5,269 nucleotides of DNA from Nitrospirota bacterium (GTDB lineage Bacteria > Nitrospirota > Thermodesulfovibrionia > Thermodesulfovibrionales > SM23-35): NCBI GenBank assembly GCA_018262395.1, contig JAGSYM010000099.1:1-5269 (forward strand), read 5' to 3'. The notes under the pieces are model-generated. The model was not told the DNA's origin, did not search any database, and saw only the letters and a program-made list of their open reading frames with translations. Made by a program: the position numbers and the translations under genes. Shown here one piece after another: positions 1 to 4,969 of the stretch; the first letter of the stretch is position 1; each line of letters begins with the position of its first letter.

Positions 1-744
1 AATTTCTTTGTTCTCAGGATACACGAACAGGGCGAAAGAATCCCTCTAACGATTGCGGACTTCGACAGGGACAAAGGTACCATAACGACGGTCTTTCAGA
101 AGGTTGGCAAAACAACACACCATTTGTCGACCTTGATGGAAGGCGACTCCATTACTGATGTGGTCGGCCCCCTTGGCATGCACTCGCATATTGAAAATTT
201 CGGGAAGGTCATCTGTGTCGGTGGCGGCGTCGGTATAGCGCCTGTTTATCCAATAGCACGTTCGTTGAAAGAGGCGGGCAATACGGTTATTTCGATTATC
301 GGAGCACGGATGAAGGATCTGATTTTCTGGGAAGACAAAATGCGCAGCGTATCAGACGAACTCATCGTCACCACAGATGACGGCTCCTATGGACGAAAGG
401 CTGTGGTCACCGTTCCATTGGATGAACGCCTTACAGAAAATAAGGATATAAGCCTTGTATACGCCATCGGTCCTGCTATCATGATGAAATTCGTCTGCAT
501 TACAACAGAAAAGCATAAGATAAAAACGATCGTCAGCCTGAATTCCATCATGGTAGATGCAACCGGAATGTGCGGCGCCTGCAGGGTGGAAGTCGGAAAA
601 GAGACAAAGTTTGCCTGTGTTGATGGACCGGAATTTGACGGGCATCAGGTTGATTTTGACCTGCTCATGTCACGGCAGAGGATGTACATGGGAGAAGAAA
701 AAGAGGCAATGGAGCTTTATAAGATAAAGACCGGGGGCGGGTAA
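1..744 (+). CDS. nfnA: NfnA / SudB-type ferredoxin:NADP+ oxidoreductase small subunit, 5'-truncated by window edge
   Basis: This is the FAD- and [2Fe-2S]-containing small subunit of NADH-dependent ferredoxin:NADP+ oxidoreductase (also called sulfide dehydrogenase beta subunit), a soluble flavin-based electron-bifurcating enzyme. The frame is open from base 1, so the true start lies outside; 247 codons are present, and about 35 N-terminal residues seem to be missing compared with the family (about 280). A TTG at 124 is in frame but internal. Visible motifs, numbered from the first complete codon, are the flavin-binding RIPLT (13-17), the nucleotide-binding VGGGVGIAP (73-81), and C-terminal [2Fe-2S] ligands Cys191, Cys194 and Cys206. 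Asp186 sits in MVDATGMC; the P. furiosus enzyme is known to use one Asp with three Cys, which fits. The TAA overlaps the nfnB ATG (TAATG), implying translational coupling. The family call is secure. Whether the physiological role is bifurcation or sulfide/polysulfide turnover cannot be told from sequence. Confidence 0.9.
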   Translation, partial: NFFVLRIHEQGERIPLTIADFDRDKGTITTVFQKVGKTTHHLSTLMEGDSITDVVGPLGMHSHIENFGKVICVGGGVGIAPVYPIARSLKEAGNTVISIIGARMKDLIFWEDKMRSVSDELIVTTDDGSYGRKAVVTVPLDERLTENKDISLVYAIGPAIMMKFVCITTEKHKIKTIVSLNSIMVDATGMCGACRVEVGKETKFACVDGPEFDGHQVDFDLLMSRQRMYMGEEKEAMELYKIKTGGG

Positions 745-2183
745 TGGAAGAGAAACAGGACAGCAGAAAGCCGAAGAACAGAGTTATGATGAGGGAGCAG
801 CTCCCTGTCGAGAGGGCACGGAATTTCATGGAAGTTCCCTACGGATACACTCCTGAAGAGGCGATGGAAGAAGCATCGAGATGCCTGAACTGCCTGAAAC
901 CGACATGCAGGACCGGATGCCCTGTTTCAATAGACATCCCTTCCTTTATCAAATTGATTAAGGAAGGCAGGTTCATCGAAGCAGCGTGGAAAATAAAGGA
1001 GGACAACGCGCTTCCTGCGGTATGCGGAAGGGTCTGCCCGCAGGAGATACAGTGTGAATCCATGTGCATCCTTGGGAAGAAGGGTGATCCTGTTGCGATC
1101 GGGAATCTGGAACGCTTTGTTTCGGATTACGAGAGAGATACAGGTGAGATCCAGATACCTGACAAGCCCTCCCCCTCCGGCAGAAAAGTCGCGATCATCG
1201 GTTCAGGTCCTGCGGGGCTTTCCTGCGCTGCTGACCTCGCAAAATCAGGACATCAGGTTACCTTGTTTGAAGCCCTGCACAAACCGGGCGGTGTGCTCAT
1301 CTACGGCATACCGGAATTCAGGCTTCCCAAGGTTATTGTCGAAAAGGAAGTTGATTATATCAGGAAGCTCGGCGTAGAGCTCGTCGTCAATGCAGTGGTC
1401 GGAAAACTTTATACGATAGATGAATTATTGACTGCTCATCACTATGATGCGTGCTTCATTGCGACAGGGGCAGGGTTGCCGTTATTCCTCGGGATACCTG
1501 GGGAAAACCTCAATGGTATCTATTCCGCCAATGAATTTTTAACGCGGGCGAATCTCATGAAATCATATCTTTTCCCTGAATACGATACACCCATAAAGGT
1601 AGGGAAGCGTGTTGCGGTAATCGGTGGCGGGAATGTCGCGATGGATTCAGCACGGGTTGCCCTGCGATTGGGATCAGAGAAAGTTCATCTCATCTACAGA
1701 CGTTCAGAGGCTGAAATGCCTGCACGAAAGGCCGAAATCCATCACGCCCATGAGGAAGGGATTGAATTCAACGTACTGACGAATCCTGTCCGGTTTATCG
1801 ACGACGGGAAAGGAAATGTCGCCGCTGTTGAATGCATCAGGATGGAATTGGGGGAACCGGATGCATCCGGCAGGAGAAGTCCTGTACCTGTGAGAGGAAG
1901 TGAATTTCAGATCGAAATCGACGTAGCCATCCCTGCTCTCGGGACCCGTTCAAATCCACTCCTCATCAGGAATGTGCCACATCTTTCGCTGAACAAGAGA
2001 GGCTATATCATTGCGGATGAAGAGACCGGGATGACATCAAAATTAGGAGTATTTGCCGGAGGGGATATCCTTACCGGGTCTGCAACGGTCATCCTCGCTT
2101 TGGGAGCCGGAAGAAAAGCAGCACAGGGGATTAATGATTATCTGAAGTGGAAATTCTGGGACACGAAAACATTCATGCACTAA
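744..2183 (+). CDS. nfnB: NfnB / SudA-type ferredoxin:NADP+ oxidoreductase large subunit (GltD-like)
   Basis: This 479-residue flavoprotein is the large subunit partner of NfnA. It binds NADP(H), FAD and two [4Fe-4S] clusters, and is often annotated as glutamate synthase small subunit (gltA/gltD). The N-terminal cluster domain shows Cys47, 50, 55 and 59 and then Cys94, 98, 104 and 108; Glu101 in CPQE may match the Glu ligand reported for the Thermotoga enzyme (from memory, not checked). The FAD Rossmann motif GSGPAG is at 153-158, followed by PGGVLIYGIPEFRLPK (181-196). The NADPH motif GGGNVAMDSAR is at 294-304, with Arg319-Arg320 suited to the 2'-phosphate. The C-terminal FAD motif GVFAGGD (435-441) precedes GSATVILALGAGRKAA. 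Length is full for the family. The start overlaps the nfnA stop by one base, with only a weak GGGGGCGGG stretch as ribosome site, so coupling is likely. No glutamate synthase large subunit is adjacent, and the nfnA neighbour settles Nfn over GltD. Confidence 0.92.
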   Translation: MEEKQDSRKPKNRVMMREQLPVERARNFMEVPYGYTPEEAMEEASRCLNCLKPTCRTGCPVSIDIPSFIKLIKEGRFIEAAWKIKEDNALPAVCGRVCPQEIQCESMCILGKKGDPVAIGNLERFVSDYERDTGEIQIPDKPSPSGRKVAIIGSGPAGLSCAADLAKSGHQVTLFEALHKPGGVLIYGIPEFRLPKVIVEKEVDYIRKLGVELVVNAVVGKLYTIDELLTAHHYDACFIATGAGLPLFLGIPGENLNGIYSANEFLTRANLMKSYLFPEYDTPIKVGKRVAVIGGGNVAMDSARVALRLGSEKVHLIYRRSEAEMPARKAEIHHAHEEGIEFNVLTNPVRFIDDGKGNVAAVECIRMELGEPDASGRRSPVPVRGSEFQIEIDVAIPALGTRSNPLLIRNVPHLSLNKRGYIIADEETGMTSKLGVFAGGDILTGSATVILALGAGRKAAQGINDYLKWKFWDTKTFMH

Positions 2184-2307
2184 CAGGTTGCTGAAACAGT
2201 TTCAATTAAGACACATTGTCATGCTGAACTCGTTTCAGCATCTCATAGAATAGGCAGGTTAGAGATCCCGAAACAAGTTCGGGATGACAGCCTTTTTCAG
2301 CAACCTG
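2184..2307. repeat. REP-like inverted pair with 13-bp terminal inverted repeats
   Basis: Perfect 13-bp inverted repeats (CAGGTTGCTGAAA, 2184-2196, and its complement, 2295-2307) bound the element. Inside are two hairpin modules in opposite orientation. Module 1 has stem ATGCTGAA/TTCAGCAT (2221-2228/2234-2241). Module 2 has stem ATCCCGAA/TTCGGGAT (2265-2272/2278-2285). Read in the same direction the modules are near copies, GTCAT..GAACTYGTTTC..ATCTC, and differ mainly by paired stem changes. This is the layout of a REP doublet (REPIN/BIME). It begins on the base after the nfnB stop and lies between convergent reading frames, so it may also end transcription, though no clear T-run follows. No transposase is present in the window. 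Confidence 0.8.
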
Positions 2308-2315
2308 CTAATACC

Positions 2316-2438
2316 TTATCGTTTCTTTCCCTTCCGCAATCCCAAAAAGAGCAATGTCGCTGCCCCTATCCCGATAACCGTTCGCACAACCGCACCGGAA
2401 ACTTTTATAATCTTTACGATGACCTCTTTCTTGCCCAT
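2316..2438 (-). CDS. Candidate 40-residue basic single-pass membrane microprotein, unknown function
   Basis: A short ATG-TAA frame runs on the - strand. The product starts MGKKEVIVKIIK, continues with a hydrophobic Gly/Ala/Leu/Ile-rich stretch (about residues 14-34, including VIGIGAATLLFLGL) and ends in RKGKKR. This Lys-rich/hydrophobic/Lys-rich layout is typical of small single-pass inner-membrane proteins. The Shine-Dalgarno is modest (GAAAGAAG directly before ATG, rather close). A perfect TATAAT hexamer lies 18 bases upstream of the start. The stop lies nine bases from the REP pair, so it converges on nfnB. I do not recognise a family. It could be a chance frame; the protein-like composition and the promoter-like hexamer argue for it, while the poor ribosome site argues against it. 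Confidence 0.42.
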   Translation of the reverse strand: MGKKEVIVKIIKVSGAVVRTVIGIGAATLLFLGLRKGKKR

Positions 2439-2456
2439 CTTCTTTCGACCTATATT

Positions 2457-2462
2457 ATTATA
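2457..2462 (-). promoter_or_regulatory. Possible -10 box for the 40-residue microprotein
   Basis: On the - strand these bases read TATAAT, a perfect sigma-70 -10 hexamer, with the first base of the microprotein ATG 19 bases further on. No convincing -35 hexamer is seen about 17 bases upstream. Transcription from here would give a leader of only about 12 bases. The surrounding stretch is AT-rich, so chance occurrence is quite possible. Confidence 0.28.
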
Positions 2463-2508
2463 GTAGTCTCTCAGAGGAATTCTCTCATTAAATACTTCTG
2501 CATTCTAG

Positions 2509-2545
2509 TAATCTCCCCTAACCCTCTTTACAAAAGGGGGGATTA
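2509..2545. repeat. Palindromic intergenic repeat, family 2, copy 1
   Basis: TAATCTCCCCT (2509-2519) pairs with AGGGGGGATTA (2535-2545) over 11 positions with one wobble, leaving a 15-base loop containing AACCCTCTTTAC. The sequence resembles, on the opposite strand, the palindrome at 3721-3763 (shared core AATCYCYCCTAACC, CTTTAC, AAAGGGRGG). Short C-run/G-run palindromes of this kind are a common dispersed repeat type in some anaerobe genomes. No gene is associated with it. Confidence 0.65.
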
Positions 2546-2611
2546 CCGGATAATCAAAAATCCGAAATATTTCCAAAAAAAATTCTCGCTTCGTGTTCGC
2601 ATCTGAATTTT

Positions 2612-2640
2612 TTGTGATATACTTTAATCAAATTTGTAAT
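2612..2640 (+). promoter_or_regulatory. Sigma-70-type promoter for the Cys/His microprotein
   Basis: TTGTGA (2612-2617) is separated by exactly 17 bases from TGTAAT (2635-2640), a 4/6 plus 5/6 match to consensus. It leaves 23 bases to the ATG at 2664. An overlapping alternative is an extended -10, TGATATACT (2615-2623), without a good -35. A 9-bp inverted repeat (AAAAAATTC at 2577-2585 and its complement at 2605-2613) abuts the -35 and could be an operator or simply chance in AT-rich DNA. Either promoter reading drives the same gene. Confidence 0.5.
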
Positions 2641-2652
2641 TTCTCAAAATCT

Positions 2653-2661
2653 AAGGAGGGG
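2653..2661 (+). promoter_or_regulatory. Strong Shine-Dalgarno fixing the microprotein start
   Basis: AAGGAGGGG lies immediately upstream of the ATG at 2664. It is the best ribosome site in the window and strongly argues that the 36-codon frame after it is translated. None of the other complete genes here has a comparable site. Confidence 0.8.
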
Positions 2662-2663
2662 AC

Positions 2664-2774
2664 ATGGCAACAGTAAAAAAAGCGAAGTGTGCTGCAAAGA
2701 CGAAGGAAGGAAAACAGTGCAAGAACATGGCATCGGGTAAATCCAAGTTTTGCAATACGCACAAGAAAAAATAA
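2664..2774 (+). CDS. Small Cys3-His basic protein, probable zinc-binding microprotein
   Basis: This is a 36-residue protein with 12 lysines. Cys9, Cys19, Cys30 and His33 are spaced C-x9-C-x10-C-x2-H, in the context KCAAKTKEGKQC and KFCNTH. The pattern fits a family of short proteins or domains with the consensus C-x-A-x-T-K-x-G-x-x-C-(x)n-C-x-x-H, found alone or fused to other domains in bacteria and phages. Four such ligands would suit one structural zinc ion. Whether it binds nucleic acid is inference from the charge. Start choice is fixed by the strong AAGGAGGGG. The gene has its own likely promoter and ends before a 13-bp hairpin shared with the convergent HD gene. It is far below normal gene-calling length, but motif plus ribosome site make it convincing. 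Function is unknown. Confidence 0.8.
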   Translation: MATVKKAKCAAKTKEGKQCKNMASGKSKFCNTHKKK

Positions 2775-2785
2775 ACTGATAACAG

Positions 2786-2819
2786 GTAACCCGTCCCCTG
2801 CAATTGGGGGACGGGTTAC
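2786..2819. terminator. 13-bp perfect hairpin between convergent genes, likely terminator
   Basis: GTAACCCGTCCCC (2786-2798) and its exact complement (2807-2819) enclose an 8-base loop, TGCAATTG. It sits 12 bases after the microprotein stop, and its right arm contains the TAA of the convergent HD gene. No T-run follows it on the + strand. On the - strand a T-rich tract (TTTATTTTTTC) follows only after about 12 bases. So it is a strong GC hairpin at a convergent junction but not a textbook intrinsic terminator. Confidence 0.65.
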
Positions 2820-3604
2820 TGCATCAACAATCTTTGCTGTACATGCTCTGTCAAAAAGAGCGATAGTTTTTCTATTTCCTCTGTGGGTGGAAGTTTTGCA
2901 ATGATCCTGCCTATATAATCTCTGTGGATGAGCAACCGAAATGCCGGTTTAAAATTCAGGTCGAATATCCATGAAAGCTGGAGCAGTTTGAAATCATTCA
3001 GTGTCTTTATCGTGGCAAGTGATACGATCTCCTTTTTATATAGATATGAAAGAACTGCCGGAGAATATTCAGGGAGATCAGGCAATCCGAGTCCGACTGC
3101 AGAAGCCTTGCTTTCCTGTGGACTTTCATAATATTCAAGGAAGACCCGCCATATATCGAGCTTGTCGGCATCCCTTACCAGCATGATAAAGAGCAGCATA
3201 TCATCGTTATCTTTCTTTGGCACCGAAAAAGCATTATGGAATTTGACCGACTCGATGACGATCTCCTGTTCCTCCCGGGGAAGCATGTGAAGGATATTTT
3301 CCCGGATGAGTGTTTCAGCGCCCAAAAGTCCGTGATTGACTGAGATGCTGTCTTTGAAGGTCTTGTACCGGGCATACTGAGGGAACCTCCCGATGTCATG
3401 GAACAAAGCAACAGTCTCAGCTAAAAGCCTTTGCTTGTCATTCAGAGAGAGCTCCTCCGCCAGATCAAGAATGTTCCTGCAGACATTGAATGTGTGCACT
3501 TCCTTCAGAAGAATGTTCCTCTGATCTTCTGCGTTTGATGAATAAAAGGTTTTACAGTAACCGGAGAACCACTCTCTAAAATATTTCAGATCCTCAGATG
3601 TCAT
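2816..3604 (-). CDS. HD-domain metal-dependent phosphohydrolase family protein
   Basis: This is a 262-residue soluble protein with the HD-superfamily signature. His37 (KEVHTFNV) is the first ligand, His69-Asp70 is in ALFHDIGRFPQY, and VRDADKLD (143-150) supplies the late aspartate. Further histidines, His91 (VNHG) and His123 (KFHN), match the H..HD..H..H..D pattern of proteins that can hold two metals. There is no GYP motif, so it is not a c-di-GMP HD-GYP enzyme. The family hydrolyses phosphomono- or diesters of nucleotides; the substrate here cannot be told. The ATG at 3604 has no close Shine-Dalgarno, and the frame stays open about 40 codons further upstream without an ATG, GTG or TTG, so the N-terminus is uncertain. 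The gene lies downstream of the GGDEF response regulator in the same direction with a 188-bp gap. Its stop lies inside the hairpin shared with the convergent microprotein gene. Confidence 0.85.
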   Translation of the reverse strand: MTSEDLKYFREWFSGYCKTFYSSNAEDQRNILLKEVHTFNVCRNILDLAEELSLNDKQRLLAETVALFHDIGRFPQYARYKTFKDSISVNHGLLGAETLIRENILHMLPREEQEIVIESVKFHNAFSVPKKDNDDMLLFIMLVRDADKLDIWRVFLEYYESPQESKASAVGLGLPDLPEYSPAVLSYLYKKEIVSLATIKTLNDFKLLQLSWIFDLNFKPAFRLLIHRDYIGRIIAKLPPTEEIEKLSLFLTEHVQQRLLMQ

Positions 3605-3631
3605 TTGTTTCGAAATTCTATCCCCTATCCC

Positions 3632-3647
3632 CGCTATATTTATAGCG
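3632..3647. repeat. 16-bp palindrome upstream of the HD gene
   Basis: CGCTATA, a 2-base centre and TATAGCG form a near-perfect dyad whose edge lies 28 bases upstream of the HD start codon. Its size and position would suit a repressor operator, but it could equally be part of the repeat-rich spacer. No matching second site is seen. Confidence 0.4.
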
Positions 3648-3695
3648 AACTCTGTTCCAAGGGTTGTGATTGCCGCCCTGAGCGAGGTATCGCGA

Positions 3696-3712
3696 AGAGT
3701 CGCATCGACTCT
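3696..3712. repeat. Short hairpin, 7-bp stem and 3-base loop
   Basis: AGAGTCG-CAT-CGACTCT forms a perfect small stem-loop in the gap between the GGDEF and HD genes, next to the family 2 repeat. It may be part of a larger dispersed repeat. There is no T-run for an intrinsic terminator. Confidence 0.45.
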
Positions 3713-3720
3713 GCCAAAAA

Positions 3721-3763
3721 GGGGGATACCCCTCCCTTTGGTAAAGGGAGGTTAGGAGGGATT
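3721..3763. repeat. Palindromic intergenic repeat, family 2, copy 2 (inverted)
   Basis: CCTCCCTTT (3731-3739), loop GGT, and AAAGGGAGG (3743-3751) form a perfect 9-bp stem, flanked by a G-run (3721-3725) and GGAGGG (3755-3760). Read on the - strand it aligns with the copy at 2509-2545, so the two copies are inverted relative to each other and enclose the Cys/His microprotein and HD genes. It lies 30 bases after the GGDEF stop. Confidence 0.65.
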
Positions 3764-3792
3764 TTATAATCAATATTTTCCCACTTATAAAC

Positions 3793-4689
3793 TCATGAGG
3801 AAGACTGTTGCCTGGATCGTTTTTTCTCGTACATCAGCCCGTCTGCCCGAGCGAGCATCTGTTCGAATGAAATCTGTGAAGGAGAATCGAAGCGTGCTAT
3901 ACCCATACTGATAGAAAGTCTAAAGGGTGACGTCGTTTCGCTGTTGGATATCCCGATATTTTGCTCCAGCCGGGCAGTAATGGCCTCTGCAGTTAATGTA
4001 TCGTCTTCCATGATACAAACAGCAAATTCATCACCGCCAATCCGACCGATGATATCCGCATCACGGAACGTTTTTTTAAAAACACGAGCGGTCTCGACCA
4101 ATGCCTGATCGCCTGCTTCATGGCCGAAGGTGTCGTTAATCTTTTTCATACCATCGAGGTCTGCAACGACAAAAAGTACCGGTCGCCTCATTCGTTTGGC
4201 AAGTTTTACATGCTGCTGTGCAAGAAGAAAAAAGCCGCGCCTGTTGTTCAGGCCGGTGAGATAATCGTGCAATGACTGATTGTGCAATTCCGCAAGAAGA
4301 TGATGACGCTCAATAGCATAGCGTATCGAACGGGTGAGCACGTTTTTATCCAACTGCCCTTTTGAAAGATAATCCTGTGCTCCTTCTTTTATTGCCTCCA
4401 GCCCCAACTGGTCATCATCTCGTCCGGTGAGCACGATGATTGGTACTTCCAAATTATGCACGAGAATTTTTTTCAGCGTATCCATACCGCTGCTCTCCGG
4501 TAGTCCAAGGTCAAGGATCAGCACATCAAACTTGTTTTCCGCGAGCTGCGCGAGCCCTGTTGAAAGTCTGTTTACGGTTTCCACTTCGAAACGAACTGCT
4601 CCGGAATCTTTGAGCATGCCCTCCATGAGGCAGCAGTCGGCATGGCAGTCTTCGATCAGTAATATCTTGATATTTTGATTCTCATCCAT
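3793..4689 (-). CDS. Response regulator with REC receiver and GGDEF diguanylate cyclase domains
   Basis: This is a 298-residue cytosolic two-component output protein. The receiver domain (about 6-125) has acidic Glu13-Asp14, phospho-acceptor Asp60 (LILDLGLP), Thr88 (VLTG) and Lys110 (YLSKG), so all key residues are present. A helical linker leads to DYLTGLNNRR (142-151) and the GGDEF domain (about 140-292). The active-site motif is intact, GGDEF 218-222. An RxxD product-inhibition site, Arg209-Asp212, sits at the canonical five-residue distance before it. It should therefore make c-di-GMP on phosphorylation, with feedback inhibition; this is family knowledge applied to intact residues. There is no membrane segment and no adjacent histidine kinase, so the kinase is encoded elsewhere. 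The Shine-Dalgarno before the ATG at 4689 is weak (TTTTAAGTAATA). The stop is TGA. The HD gene follows in the same direction after 188 bp. Confidence 0.93.
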   Translation of the reverse strand: MDENQNIKILLIEDCHADCCLMEGMLKDSGAVRFEVETVNRLSTGLAQLAENKFDVLILDLGLPESSGMDTLKKILVHNLEVPIIVLTGRDDDQLGLEAIKEGAQDYLSKGQLDKNVLTRSIRYAIERHHLLAELHNQSLHDYLTGLNNRRGFFLLAQQHVKLAKRMRRPVLFVVADLDGMKKINDTFGHEAGDQALVETARVFKKTFRDADIIGRIGGDEFAVCIMEDDTLTAEAITARLEQNIGISNSETTSPFRLSISMGIARFDSPSQISFEQMLARADGLMYEKKRSRQQSSS

Positions 4690-4703
4690 TATTTACTTAA
4701 AAG

Positions 4704-4730
4704 GGTTCAAGGATTTGAGGATTCAAGGGG
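4704..4730. repeat. Degenerate 8-bp tandem repeat upstream of the GGDEF gene
   Basis: Three imperfect units of the form GATTCAAG (GGTTCAAG, GATTTGAG, GATTCAAG) lie in the short spacer between the tRNA remnant and the GGDEF start. They may affect the upstream region of that gene or reflect slippage. The significance is low. Confidence 0.3.
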
Positions 4731-4756
4731 CCACGTGATATTTTTTATACGATACA

Positions 4757-4853
4757 TGGCGGAGAGGCAGGGATTCGAACCCTGGGTGGAGTTGCCCCCA
4801 CAACGATTTTTCCGCCACAGGCGGACTCGCCGAGGAGAGCGAGACCGTCCCAT
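4757..4853 (-). pseudogene. tRNA-Ser(CGA) remnant: 3' half with insertion in the anticodon loop
   Basis: Bases 4755-4810 are identical to 4878-4933 of the intact tRNA-Ser. They cover the 3' anticodon stem, variable arm, T arm, 3' acceptor strand, discriminator G and encoded CCA. On the 5' side of a 29-nt insertion (4811-4839), 14 bases (4840-4853) again match the 5' anticodon stem and half loop. Beyond that the D arm and 5' acceptor strand are absent and replaced by unrelated sequence. Without a 5' acceptor strand this copy cannot fold into a tRNA. It is a duplicated or displaced 3' half, which would pair logically with the 5' half at the window end. Confidence 0.85.
4811..4839. repeat. 29-nt GC-rich palindromic insert in the anticodon loop of the tRNA remnant
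   Basis: These 29 bases are absent from the intact tRNA copy and interrupt the remnant within the anticodon triplet. On the - strand they contain TCCGCC-TGT-GGCGGA, a perfect 6-bp hairpin, preceded by CTCTCCTCGGCGAG with a weaker fold. The size and double-hairpin look suggest a mini palindromic element. They are too short for a group I intron, and no bulge-helix-bulge is evident. Confidence 0.7.
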
Positions 4854-4879
4854 ACACTTATGGCTATTAGGTACATGCA

Positions 4880-4969
4880 TGGCGGAGAGGCAGGGATTCG
4901 AACCCTGGGTGGAGTTGCCCCCACAACGATTTTCGAGACCGTCCCATTCAACCACTCTGGCACCTCTCC
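4880..4969 (-). tRNA. tRNA-Ser, anticodon CGA (reads UCG)
   Basis: This is a complete 90-nt class II tRNA with encoded CCA. The acceptor is GGAGAGG/CCTCTCC and the discriminator base is G. The D stem is CCA/TGG. The anticodon stem is ACGGT/ATCGT around the loop CTCGAAA, giving anticodon CGA. A long variable arm (GTGG/CCAC) is followed by T arm CAGGG-TTCGAAT-CCCTG. The long variable arm and G73 are serine features. It is the only intact copy among three partial or complete repeats here. Its first 22 bases overlap the end of the GIY-YIG frame, so its promoter must lie within or upstream of that gene. Confidence 0.96.

Noticed and set aside
1054..1377. 107-codon + strand frame inside nfnB
   Set aside because: It lies out of frame within a strongly conserved enzyme, and its composition is random.
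2184..2310. CRISPR array or full insertion sequence
   Set aside because: Only one inverted pair is present, with no regularly spaced direct repeats and no transposase.
2689..3186. Frames of 61-71 codons on the + strand
   Set aside because: They are shadows of the HD gene and of the 36-residue microprotein in other frames, with no family features or ribosome sites.
4811..4839. Possible tRNA intron
   Set aside because: Too short for a group I intron, no bulge-helix-bulge seen, and this copy lacks a 5' acceptor strand, so splicing could not give a tRNA.
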